DNA of 9,005 nucleotides, from contig CAVDMS010000068.1 of assembly GCA_963610045.1 (NCBI GenBank), forward strand, positions 1 to 9,005. The letters run 5' to 3'. This document shows, in pieces, positions 1-5,675 of this stretch (positions are counted from its first letter, which is position 1; the number at the start of each line of letters is the position of its first letter). The notes beneath the pieces are model-generated. The model did no database searches. It had not been told where the DNA came from and was given only the letters and a program-made list of their open reading frames with translations. The position numbers and the translations under genes are program-made. This DNA is from F23-B02 sp963610045 (GTDB lineage: Bacteria > Bacillota > Clostridia > Oscillospirales > Oscillospiraceae).

Positions 1-137
1 CTGTTTCGCTGCTTCCAACGTCCGGTCTGTGCCGGGAGGCCTGCAATCCGCAGATTCAAATCGGCATCCCTTATAAGAGATGTGGGTTTAATTGAGCCGA
101 AGGTCCGCAAGGGACGATCACGCACAAAGCAGAACCG
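1..137. ncRNA. Possible structured RNA, partial, class unresolved
   Basis: No convincing protein is encoded here. The stretch is rich in short hairpins: CCGG/CCGG around a 6-nt loop (about 24-37), a CTGC-AATC-CGCAG element (about 42-54), CATC/GATG with an inner CTT/AAG stem (about 65-82), and GTCC/GGAC around GCAAG (about 103-115). On the plus strand the core CTGCAATCCGC followed by an ATCCCTT block recalls the 5' (Alu) domain of large Firmicutes SRP RNA; on the minus strand GGAAGCAGC recalls the SRP core. The two hints conflict in strand and neither is completed by the rest of the consensus. A 6S-like RNA is another possibility. No T-run terminator is visible at the right end. Strand and exact ends are not determined. 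It could also be an ordinary intergenic region or the 3' region of the minus-strand DUF1292 transcript. Confidence 0.3.
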
Positions 138-164
138 TTATAAATTTATGCCGAATGACGAAAC

Positions 165-452
165 TTATTCCTCGTCTTCGTCGTCATCAAAGAGCAGAAC
201 GGAAAAATGCTCGTAAACATCCTGAAGCTCGTCATCGTCGTCGATGGACTCGAAAACGTCCATCCCGTCCTCGTCGGGAACGATGCGCAGAATGATGATG
301 CCGTATTCGGGATCGTCCTCCGGGATGTCGGTGGGAAGGAAAGCGGCGAAGGAGCCTCCGTTGTAATCCATGGTGTCGAGCAGCTCAAGCTCGAACTCGG
401 CGCCGTCGTCATCTACAATAGTGATAAAATCATTTCCGAATTCCTTGCTCAT
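165..452 (-). CDS. DUF1292 family protein (YrzB-like)
   Basis: This 95-aa, strongly acidic, soluble protein has the DUF1292 pattern: an N-terminal ITIVDDDGAEFELELLDT strand segment, a central Y-N-G-x-x-F-A-A-F-L-P block (about residues 29-40), an I-I-I-L-R-I-V segment (about 55-61), a V-F-E-S-I-D-D stretch and a highly acidic C-terminal tail (LLFDDDEDEE). DUF1292 proteins are widespread in Firmicutes, often near alaS/ruvX; their biochemical role is unknown. Here the gene stands apart from that usual neighbourhood. The frame stays open further upstream, but the ATG at 452 is chosen because AGGAGGA (459-465) lies 6 nt before it and the family homology begins there. It has its own promoter in the 64-bp gap after the upstream minus-strand gene. 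The family call is confident; the function is unknown. Confidence 0.85.
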   Translation of the reverse strand: MSKEFGNDFITIVDDDGAEFELELLDTMDYNGGSFAAFLPTDIPEDDPEYGIIILRIVPDEDGMDVFESIDDDDELQDVYEHFSVLLFDDDEDEE

Positions 453-480
453 TTTTATCCTCCTGTTATGATTTGATATT

Positions 481-509
481 ATTTTACCCCATACCGTGAT
501 AAAATTCAA
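481..509 (-). promoter_or_regulatory. Sigma-A-type promoter of the DUF1292 gene
   Basis: Read on the minus strand, a -35 TTGAAT (504-509) and a -10 TAAAAT (481-486) are separated by exactly 17 nt. Transcription would begin near 474, giving a leader of about 22 nt that contains the AGGAGGA ribosome binding site. This implies DUF1292 can be expressed independently of the BofC-like gene upstream. The call rests on hexamer match and spacing only. Confidence 0.65.
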
Positions 510-516
510 GAGGTTA

Positions 517-843
517 TTATGAACTGAAATCCTCAAGAAGAGACAAAAGCTCCGCTTTGCTCTGTGCGGGTATGCCGTTTTGAAGCAATTCCCTGTCATA
601 ATCGTTCAGAGTGTCGGTTTCTATGTCGGTAATTTCCAAACGCTCCTTTTTCTCGCCGTATATCGCAATGTAGCCGCCGCTGTCGTAAAGCCAGTACGGA
701 GCGGACTCCTTTTGTGCGCGGACGGGCGGGGTCTCGGCAACATCGCCCCCGGCAACACCGGAGGCTTTTATTGCGACGCCTCCGCAAACGGCTGCGCCCA
801 CGGCAAGCAGTGACAGCAGCCAGACTCTTAATTTGAGCCGCAT
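517..843 (-). CDS. Small anchored protein with BofC C-terminal-like domain
   Basis: This 108-aa protein begins with a short basic stretch and one hydrophobic segment (about residues 7-27), a signal peptide or membrane anchor, then a low-complexity linker (28-48). The rest (about 49-108) resembles the BofC C-terminal domain: Y-W-L-Y-D-S-G-G-Y-I-A-I-Y-G, an E-I-T-D-I segment, L-x-x-x-D-R-E-L-L-x-N-G-I-P, S-K-A-E-L-L-S-L-L-E and a terminal D-F-S-S. In Bacillus, BofC restrains the SpoIVB protease in the sporulation sigma-K checkpoint. This protein lacks the BofC N-terminal domain, and the checkpoint is not generally conserved in Clostridia, so a BofC role should not be assumed. An AAGGAGA ribosome binding site (851-857) lies 7 nt before the ATG. 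It is divergent from the PBP gene and upstream of DUF1292, which has its own promoter. The domain similarity is recalled from family patterns and was not searched. Confidence 0.7.
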   Translation of the reverse strand: MRLKLRVWLLSLLAVGAAVCGGVAIKASGVAGGDVAETPPVRAQKESAPYWLYDSGGYIAIYGEKKERLEITDIETDTLNDYDRELLQNGIPAQSKAELLSLLEDFSS

Positions 844-907
844 AGTATCATCTCCTTACTTTTTACGATATTATTTCCAACAAAATTAACAATTAATACA
901 CTACTAC

Positions 908-935
908 TTGACATAATGTGATATAATCATATATC
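908..935 (+). promoter_or_regulatory. Candidate promoter for the PBP operon
   Basis: In the 154-bp divergent region a perfect TTGACA (908-913) is followed after 16 nt by TATATC (930-935), a plausible promoter for the PBP gene with a leader of about 55 nt. A perfect TATAAT also lies at 922-927, but only 8 nt after TTGACA, so the two cannot serve as one promoter. TATAAT could instead use a poor -35 near 899-904. Which -10 is used cannot be decided from the sequence. The region is AT-rich and also must contain the promoter of the divergent BofC-like gene; the best minus-strand candidate (TTAATT, 17 nt, TAATAT) is weak. Confidence 0.45.
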
Positions 936-997
936 CGACTGTAATTAGCTTCTTACACATTTTATAAACATCCCTTGAAGGAGGTGTATGAATCTCG

Positions 998-3118
998 ATG
1001 GCAAAGGATAAAGCTGCATCGGGCGGAGAGGGCATAGGCACTTTCCGGCTCATTATGCGCATCCTCGGTACGCTGATACTTATCGGCATACTGACCTCGA
1101 TCATCTTCCTGTGCATCTTTGCGGACTACATCAAAACAAGCATAATTCCCAGCACTCCGCTCGACCTTAACGACATAGCGCTCAAGCAGTCGAGCATCGT
1201 CTGGTATCAGGACAAGAGCACCGGCGAATGGAAAGAGCTTGCGATGCTTTCCGGTGAGGAGGAGCGTATTTGGGTCGATCGAAGCGACATTCCGGATTAC
1301 ATGGAAAAGGCCCTTGTAGCTATCGAGGACAAGCGCTTTTACGAGCACCACGGTGTTGACTGGATAAGGACCGCCGGTGCGTTCGTAAATATGTTTACCG
1401 GGTCGAGAAGCACCTTCGGCGGCTCGACGATCACACAGCAGCTTATAAAAAACGTCACACATCAGGACGATATCACCGTACAGCGTAAGCTTTTGGAGAT
1501 CTTCCAGGCGCTTGAGTTTGAAAAGGACTACAGCAAGGAGGATATTCTCGAATGGTACCTCAACGTCGTCTACTTCGGACAGGGCTGCTACGGCGTTCAG
1601 ACTGCGGCGCAGACCTACTTCGGCAAGGACGTGTCCGAGCTGACGCTTGCGGAGAGCGCTGCGATCGTCGGCATAACCAACCTGCCGACGAAGTATGACC
1701 CCTTCCAGAACCCCGAATACAACAAGGAACGGCAGGAGGACATTCTTCAGCAGATGTACCTCCAGGGCTACATCTCCAAGAAGGAGTATAAGGAAGCCGT
1801 CGCCGAGGAGCTGAACTTTGTTCACAGTGCATCGGGCGAGGGCGAAAGCTCCGACAACGTTTACAGCTACTATGTCGAGACCGTCGTGAACGACGTGGTC
1901 AAGGATCTTGCGGCGGAGAAGGGCGTTTCCGAAAAGATCGCCAAGACGCTGATATACAACGGCGGCTACCACATATACTGCTGCATAGACGTTGATATTC
2001 AAAGCAAGGTCGATTCCGTCTACACCGATATGACGAAGCTGCCGCAATCCACCGTGGCGACGGATTCTCAGCTTCAGAGCGCAATTGTCATCATCGACCA
2101 GTACACGGGCAACATCGTTGCGCTCTCCGGCGGCACCGGGGAGAAGGACATAAACTTCGGCTTTAACCGTGCGACGGATGCTCTGCGTCCGCCCGGATCG
2201 TCGATAAAGCCCTTGGCGGTCTACGGTCCCGCCGTGGAGTACGGGCTGATTACGCCGAGCACATGGGTGCTTGACGCCGACGAAACGAAGGTCACGCTTG
2301 CAAAAGCGCCGGAGGGTTGGTATCCCAAAAACTCCCCGAATCAGTACGACGGCGTTATAACCATTGCAACGGCGCTTCAGCAATCAAAGAACACCGTTTC
2401 GGCGCAGATCATGGATAAGCTGACGCCGGCGGCGTCCCTCGATTTCCTGCGCAACAGGCTCAATTTCACGAGCCTTATCGACGCCGACGCAGACTATGCA
2501 GCTATGGCGCTCGGTCAGCCGCATCACGGCGTTACCGTCAGGGAAATGGCGCAGGCGTACTCCGCTTTAGCAAACGACGGCGTTATGAACGAGGCTCGCA
2601 CCTATCTTAAGGTCACGAATGCCGACGGCACAGAGGTCATACTTGACAATGAACCGGAGGTTCAGACCGCATTCTCGTCGAACACCGCAAGGGTCATGAC
2701 CTATATGCTCAACAATGCGGCTACAAACGGCACCGGCAGGTCATCACGTCTGAGCAATATGCCCGTTGCGGGCAAGACGGGTACCACCAGTGCAAACAAG
2801 GACCGTTGGTTCTGCGGCTATACGCCGTATTACACCTGCGCCGTGTGGACGGGCTACGATACGCCGGAGACCATGCACTTCTACGGCAACCCCGCAGTTA
2901 CGGTTTGGCACGACGTGATGGAGCTTATCCATGCAGACCTTCCGTATAAGGACTTCAATATGTCCTACGGAGGCAGCCCGACGAATCTGTTCGGAACGCA
3001 GGAGGAGCTTACGAAGATCTGGGAGGGAACGGAAGACGAGCCGGAGGATCCCGATAACCCGGTCGATCCTACCGACCCGGCGGAGCCCGTCACTCCGTCG
3101 CCGACACCCGCAGCATAA
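998..3118 (+). CDS. Class A penicillin-binding protein (bifunctional peptidoglycan synthase)
   Basis: The 706-aa protein polymerises glycan strands (GT51 transglycosylase) and cross-links stem peptides (transpeptidase) outside the cytoplasmic membrane. A single membrane segment (about residues 18-42) follows a short cytoplasmic tail. GT51 motifs appear in order: E-D-K-R-F-Y-E-H-H-G (catalytic Glu110), G-G-S-T-I-T-Q-Q-L (141-149), R-K-L-L-E-I-F-Q-A-L-E (second Glu167), W-Y-L-N-V-V-Y-F-G-Q-G (186-196) and L-T-L-A-E-S-A-A-I-V. The transpeptidase has S-S-I-K (nucleophile Ser401), S-K-N (463-465) and K-T-G (593-595). All key residues are intact. The C-terminus ends in an acidic, proline/threonine-rich tail (about 678-706), common in Firmicutes PBP1-type enzymes. 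Start: ATG 998 gives the expected short cytoplasmic tail, but AAGGAGG (978-984) lies 13 nt upstream, longer than usual. A small gene follows after 22 bp, probably co-transcribed. Confidence 0.96.
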   Translation: MAKDKAASGGEGIGTFRLIMRILGTLILIGILTSIIFLCIFADYIKTSIIPSTPLDLNDIALKQSSIVWYQDKSTGEWKELAMLSGEEERIWVDRSDIPDYMEKALVAIEDKRFYEHHGVDWIRTAGAFVNMFTGSRSTFGGSTITQQLIKNVTHQDDITVQRKLLEIFQALEFEKDYSKEDILEWYLNVVYFGQGCYGVQTAAQTYFGKDVSELTLAESAAIVGITNLPTKYDPFQNPEYNKERQEDILQQMYLQGYISKKEYKEAVAEELNFVHSASGEGESSDNVYSYYVETVVNDVVKDLAAEKGVSEKIAKTLIYNGGYHIYCCIDVDIQSKVDSVYTDMTKLPQSTVATDSQLQSAIVIIDQYTGNIVALSGGTGEKDINFGFNRATDALRPPGSSIKPLAVYGPAVEYGLITPSTWVLDADETKVTLAKAPEGWYPKNSPNQYDGVITIATALQQSKNTVSAQIMDKLTPAASLDFLRNRLNFTSLIDADADYAAMALGQPHHGVTVREMAQAYSALANDGVMNEARTYLKVTNADGTEVILDNEPEVQTAFSSNTARVMTYMLNNAATNGTGRSSRLSNMPVAGKTGTTSANKDRWFCGYTPYYTCAVWTGYDTPETMHFYGNPAVTVWHDVMELIHADLPYKDFNMSYGGSPTNLFGTQEELTKIWEGTEDEPEDPDNPVDPTDPAEPVTPSPTPAA

Positions 3119-3140
3119 AATCATTGAGGAGGTTCCGACA

Positions 3141-3425
3141 TTGGCAAAGGAAAAGGTACTTGAATACAAGGGCCGCCCGCTTCAGCGCACGGGTAACATC
3201 GTGTACTACGGCAGCATGGCGGACAAATATATCATAATGCTCCAAATTCTCGACACCAAAAAGGTCAAGGATATGGACGTTGCAAGCAAGGTCTCGGTTC
3301 AGCTTCAGCTCACCGATCCGTCCATAAAGTCCCGTGACCGCATCGTGAAAAAGAGCGAGAAGGACGGCTTCTGGGCGGCGATGGACGTTGCCACCGTTTG
3401 GCTCGAAAGAGCGCTTGCTCAGTAA
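3141..3425 (+). CDS. Uncharacterised 94-aa protein in PBP operon (TTG start)
   Basis: I do not recognise the family. The 94-aa protein has no signal peptide or membrane segment and is predicted to be cytoplasmic. It begins with a K/E/Y-rich segment, E-Y-K-G-R-P-L-Q-R-T-G-N-I-V-Y-Y-G, then a hydrophobic strand (Y-I-I-M-L-Q-I-L-D-T), a V-S-V-Q-L-Q-L-T-D strand, and a C-terminal amphipathic helix (W-A-A-M-D-V-A-T-V-W-L-E-R-A-L). The pattern suggests a small alpha/beta fold. The frame remains open well upstream inside the PBP gene, but the TTG at 3141 is the likely start: GAGGAGG (3126-3132) sits 8 nt before it, and no ATG lies at a suitable place. The 22-bp gap after the PBP stop and the terminator right after this gene indicate a two-gene operon, so a role tied to envelope growth is possible but only inferred from context. 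Confidence 0.8.
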   Translation: MAKEKVLEYKGRPLQRTGNIVYYGSMADKYIIMLQILDTKKVKDMDVASKVSVQLQLTDPSIKSRDRIVKKSEKDGFWAAMDVATVWLERALAQ

Positions 3426-3435
3426 AACGCATTGA

Positions 3436-3473
3436 AAAATCAGGCATCTCCAAGCTGTGGGGTGCCTGATTTT
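3436..3473 (+). terminator. Rho-independent terminator after PBP operon
   Basis: An 11-bp perfect outer stem, AAAATCAGGCA (3436-3446) with TGCCTGATTTT (3463-3473), continues inward with G-U-containing pairs to a loop around CAAGCTGT. It starts 11 nt after the stop of the 94-aa gene. The run of U residues is short and part of the stem, so termination may be incomplete; the downstream methyltransferase gene has no clear promoter of its own and may depend on read-through. Confidence 0.8.
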
Positions 3474-3507
3474 CGGTATTTCGGCAGAAAGAAAAACGAG
3501 GTGTAGC

Positions 3508-4335
3508 ATGGCACGCTTTTACGAAATCAAGGATTTTTCCGCACCTGAGCTTGACGTTTACGCAAGGCTCACGGAAAATCAGCTCCTAAATCGCAAGGAC
3601 CCCAAAAATGCGATGTTCATCGCCGAAAGTCCGCTCGTCATCGAGCGGGCGCTTGACGCCGGGTGCGTGCCGCTGTCGTTTCTCATGGAGACGAAGCACG
3701 CCGAGGGCAAGGCACATGCGATACTCTCACGCTGCCCGGCGGACATTCCCGTGTACACGGCGGAGCTTTCGGTGCTGACGCAGCTCACGGGCTTTCACCT
3801 CACGAGGGGGATGCTGTGCGCAATGCTGCGCCCCGAACTGCCGGAGCCGGAGGCGATATGCGAAAGGGCACAGAGGATCGCCGTGCTTGAAAACGTGATG
3901 AATCCGACGAATATAGGGGCGATATTCCGCTCCGCCGCCGCACTGGGGATAGACGCCGTGCTGCTCACCTCGCAGGGGAGCGACCCGCTGTACCGCAGAG
4001 CGGTGCGGGTGAGCATGGGAACGGTGTTCCAGGTGCCGTGGACGTATCTTGACGACCTCACCCCGTGGCAGGATAAGCTCCACGCCCTCGGATTTAAGAC
4101 GGCGGCGCTCGCGCTCACGGAGCGTTCGCTGCCGATATACGATCCCGCACCCGAAGCCGAGGACAAGCTTGCGCTTGTCCTCGGCACCGAGGGTGACGGG
4201 CTTGCGCCGGAAACGGTGGAAAGGTGCGACTACACCCTGCGCATACCGATGTCGCACGGCGTTGATTCCCTAAACGTTGCAGCGGCGAGCGCCGTCGCCT
4301 TCTACCAACTCGCCACCCTCCACCGCAAGGGGTAA
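3508..4335 (+). CDS. SpoU/TrmH-family RNA methyltransferase
   Basis: This 275-aa SPOUT enzyme is expected to transfer a methyl group from SAM to a ribose 2'-OH in rRNA or tRNA; the target nucleotide cannot be read from sequence. The N-terminal part (about residues 20-110) looks like the substrate-binding domain of TrmH/RlmB-like enzymes (L-T-E-N-Q-L-L, F-I-A-E-S-P-L-V-I-E-R-A-L). The catalytic SPOUT domain shows motif 1 N-P-T-N-I-G-A-I-F-R (132-141, with the catalytic Asn135/Arg141), motif 2 L-G-T-E-G-D-G-L (225-232) and motif 3 I-P-M-S-H-G-V-D-S-L-N-V-A-A-A (246-260), which form the knotted SAM site. All are intact. The frame is open back to 3457, but that start falls inside the preceding terminator hairpin; the ATG at 3508 with CGAGGTG (3497-3503) 4 nt upstream is preferred. 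It appears to be a single gene bounded by two hairpins. Confidence 0.92.
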   Translation: MARFYEIKDFSAPELDVYARLTENQLLNRKDPKNAMFIAESPLVIERALDAGCVPLSFLMETKHAEGKAHAILSRCPADIPVYTAELSVLTQLTGFHLTRGMLCAMLRPELPEPEAICERAQRIAVLENVMNPTNIGAIFRSAAALGIDAVLLTSQGSDPLYRRAVRVSMGTVFQVPWTYLDDLTPWQDKLHALGFKTAALALTERSLPIYDPAPEAEDKLALVLGTEGDGLAPETVERCDYTLRIPMSHGVDSLNVAAASAVAFYQLATLHRKG

Positions 4336-4350
4336 ATACGATGAAACGTT

Positions 4351-4383
4351 AAACGGACTATGCTCAATGAGCATAGCCCGTTT
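4351..4383. terminator. Bidirectional terminator between convergent genes
   Basis: AAACGG and CTATGCTC (4351-4365) pair with GAGCATAG and CCGTTT (4369-4383) around a 3-nt loop AAT, with a single A/C mismatch at 4357/4377. On the plus strand it is followed by TTTT and lies 15 nt after the methyltransferase stop. On the minus strand it lies downstream of the lipoprotein gene, with a weaker TTTAACGTTT tail. It likely serves both directions. Confidence 0.8.
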
Positions 4384-4400
4384 TGCAATATTTAAAATTG

Positions 4401-4790
4401 TCAGTCGGCTGCGAGGACAAAGACGGAGTCGTCCTCTATCATGGCGCCGCTGATCGGGAAATCGGAGTCGGAAAGGGAAAAGCGGAGCGTGTTGTCTCCG
4501 ATAAGCGTGAACGCCCATGCGTACTTCTCTCCGGCAAAGTCTGCCTTCAGCACGACCTTATTGCCGTCTCGCTCGACCGTCCCCGAAGGCTGATAGGACA
4601 CCGCAATGTTCAGGACGAGCGAAAACCCGTCCTCGTTTATGAGAATGTACGGCGTTGCGGTATCGCCGTCGCTCTGCTCAAGAACATAGCGCCCGCAATC
4701 GAAGCCGTACTGCACGGTATCCTCGCTTTTGCAGCCGCAAAGGAGCGCAAGCAGCAGCATGAGGGTCACAAGCAAAGTCGCTTTCTTCAT
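4401..4790 (-). CDS. Small secreted lipoprotein, uncharacterised
   Basis: This 129-aa protein has a classic lipoprotein signal: two Lys, a leucine-rich core (about residues 5-17) and a lipobox L-C-G-C ending at Cys20, the predicted lipidation site. The mature part is short and beta-rich. It contains G-R-Y-V-L-E, P-Y-I-L-I-N-E-D-G-F-S-L, S-G-T-V-E-R-D-G-N-K-V-V-L-K and N-T-L-R-F-S segments, ending in D-D-S-V-F-V-L. This resembles the small beta module (Y-x-L-E, I-x-L-N-E-D, a Gly-x-Tyr/Val turn, then D-x-L-x-F, ending in V-F) seen in many clostridial lipoproteins and at the C-terminus of BlaR1-like proteins; its role is unknown. AGGAGG (4796-4801) lies 5 nt before the ATG. The gene begins 25 nt after the XRE regulator ends on the same strand, and no promoter is visible in the gap, so the two are probably co-transcribed. 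Confidence 0.85.
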   Translation of the reverse strand: MKKATLLVTLMLLLALLCGCKSEDTVQYGFDCGRYVLEQSDGDTATPYILINEDGFSLVLNIAVSYQPSGTVERDGNKVVLKADFAGEKYAWAFTLIGDNTLRFSLSDSDFPISGAMIEDDSVFVLAAD

Positions 4791-4815
4791 AAAAACCTCC
4801 TCACTCGGTCGGGGG

Positions 4816-5442
4816 TCACTTTCCGCTCTTTGAGCGGAGACTGCGAGGGCTGTCGTGTATCTTCGAGCTGAGTATCAGTGCGACCTGAACGGGGACTCCG
4901 ATGAAGAATATCATCCAAATGTTGTAGCTCATGAACTGAAAATAGAAGGATATGAGCGCCGACCACACGAAGCCCGACGACAGGATGCAGCTTATGCGCT
5001 TGAAGTCTGCGACGCCCCAACGACGTGCAAATACAAGCGCTACCAAAAATGAAACGGGGACCGCCCACACGAACGCCATCCAAAACATCGTGCCTCGGCT
5101 GTACTGCGAGTACAGGAACACGACGGCGGCGACTATCCACACCATGGTGACCCACAGTGCGGTTATGAGGATCTTCTGCGTGAGCTGTTCGTCACGAAGC
5201 TGCTCCTCGGGCGAAATGACGTGGTGAACGCCGTTTTCCCGCAGCATATCGTCAAGCCCGACGCCGTACATATCGGCGATGGTCTTGAGTACTATAACGT
5301 CGGGCAGCGAGTCGCCACGCTCCCACTTGGACACCGCCTTGTCGGAGTAATTCAGTCTCTCCGCAAATTCGGCTTGGGTCAAATTATTACTTTTTCTAAG
5401 CTCGCTTATATTCTCTGCGAGTACATGTCTCAAATCATCCAT
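4816..5442 (-). CDS. XRE-family regulator with C-terminal four-helix membrane domain
   Basis: The 208-aa protein has an N-terminal Cro/C1-type helix-turn-helix (about residues 6-66): L-R-K-S-N-N-L-T-Q-A-E-F-A-E-R-L, then the recognition segment Y-S-D-K-A-V-S-K-W-E-R-G, then S-L-P-D-V-I-V-L-K-T-I-A. A charged linker (67-90) is followed by four predicted membrane segments (about 91-111, 118-138, 149-168, 174-192) and a basic C-terminus. HTH-plus-membrane proteins of this type are common in Clostridia and are thought to be membrane-tethered regulators, but the signal is unknown. The ATG at 5442 is required to keep the HTH whole. No ribosome binding site precedes it; instead a promoter -10 ends 6 nt upstream, implying a leaderless mRNA. 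The lipoprotein gene follows 25 nt downstream and is the natural partner or target. Confidence 0.92.
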   Translation of the reverse strand: MDDLRHVLAENISELRKSNNLTQAEFAERLNYSDKAVSKWERGDSLPDVIVLKTIADMYGVGLDDMLRENGVHHVISPEEQLRDEQLTQKILITALWVTMVWIVAAVVFLYSQYSRGTMFWMAFVWAVPVSFLVALVFARRWGVADFKRISCILSSGFVWSALISFYFQFMSYNIWMIFFIGVPVQVALILSSKIHDSPRSLRSKSGK

Positions 5443-5448
5443 AAGCCT

Positions 5449-5477
5449 ATTATATCAGCAAAAATCGCTCCTTGCAA
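5449..5477 (-). promoter_or_regulatory. Promoter of XRE/lipoprotein operon (leaderless mRNA predicted)
   Basis: On the minus strand, -35 TTGCAA (5472-5477) and a perfect -10 TATAAT (5449-5454) are 17 nt apart, and the -10 is preceded by TGA, an extended -10. Only six bases (5443-5448) separate the -10 from the ATG at 5442, so transcription should start at or within a base or two of the start codon. An AAGGAG string exists (5468-5473), but it lies between -35 and -10 and would not be transcribed. Confidence 0.75.
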
Positions 5478-5484
5478 GAGCGAT
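5464..5484. promoter_or_regulatory. Inverted repeat over the -35 box, candidate operator
   Basis: ATCGCTC (5464-5470) and GAGCGAT (5478-5484) form a perfect 7-bp inverted repeat with a 7-nt centre CTTGCAA. The centre contains most of the -35 hexamer (TTGCAA, itself palindromic) of the XRE promoter. XRE proteins usually bind short palindromes and repress their own promoters, so this is a good candidate autoregulatory operator. The sequence shows the repeat; binding is inferred. Confidence 0.5.
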
Positions 5485-5675
5485 ATTCTCGCCTCCGAAC
5501 CGGCGGTTCTCCGGCTCTACCGGCAGGAGAATGACTCTCTACCGACAATTCTACCGTCGAACAAAGGGGAGGATGCACTACCGAGGGCGGCGCAGTATAA
5601 TGAGAGCGTGAAATAAGTAACGGTCCGGCACGAGGCCGGACGCATGGCAACGGAGTTATAAAGAGGTTTTGAGAA
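5485..5675. other. Intergenic region with hairpins and repeated CTACCG
   Basis: This non-coding stretch lies between the divergent XRE operon and the 888-aa surface-protein gene. It holds a GAACC-GGC-GGTTC hairpin (5497-5509), a CCGG-CTCTA-CCGG element (5511-5523), four copies of CTACCG (5517-5522, 5539-5544, 5551-5556, 5578-5583; the first two extend to CTCTACCG), a TATAAT (5596-5601) with only a poor -35 at 17 nt, and a GTCCGGC/GCCGGAC hairpin (5623-5641) in the predicted leader. The TATAAT is the best promoter candidate for the surface-protein gene. The repeats might bind a regulator. No terminator-like T-run and no convincing small gene are seen. Confidence 0.4.

Noticed and set aside
28..45. 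GCCGGGAGGCCTGC resembles the end of a cobalamin riboswitch
   Set aside because: The other conserved blocks are absent within the window and no gene follows on the plus strand.
453..599. 49-residue N-terminal extension of the DUF1292 protein
   Set aside because: It would cover the promoter and AGGAGGA site; family similarity starts at the ATG at 452.
908..927. TTGACA and TATAAT as a single promoter
   Set aside because: They are only 8 nt apart, too close for sigma-A recognition.
962..2383. Long minus-strand open frame of 473 aa
   Set aside because: It lies entirely antisense to the intact class A PBP, has no family motif, and its length follows from the codon bias of the real gene.
2931..3140. 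Longer N-terminus for the 94-aa protein, beginning inside the PBP gene
   Set aside because: The added residues are Arg-rich shadow sequence of the PBP; a strong GAGGAGG directly precedes the TTG at 3141.
3457..3507. 17-residue N-terminal extension of the RNA methyltransferase
   Set aside because: This start would lie in the loop of the upstream terminator; the ATG at 3508 has its own ribosome binding site and matches the family start.
5221..5616. Plus-strand open frame of 131 aa spanning the regulator start and intergenic region
   Set aside because: It is antisense to the HTH-coding region, has no ribosome binding site and no recognisable features.
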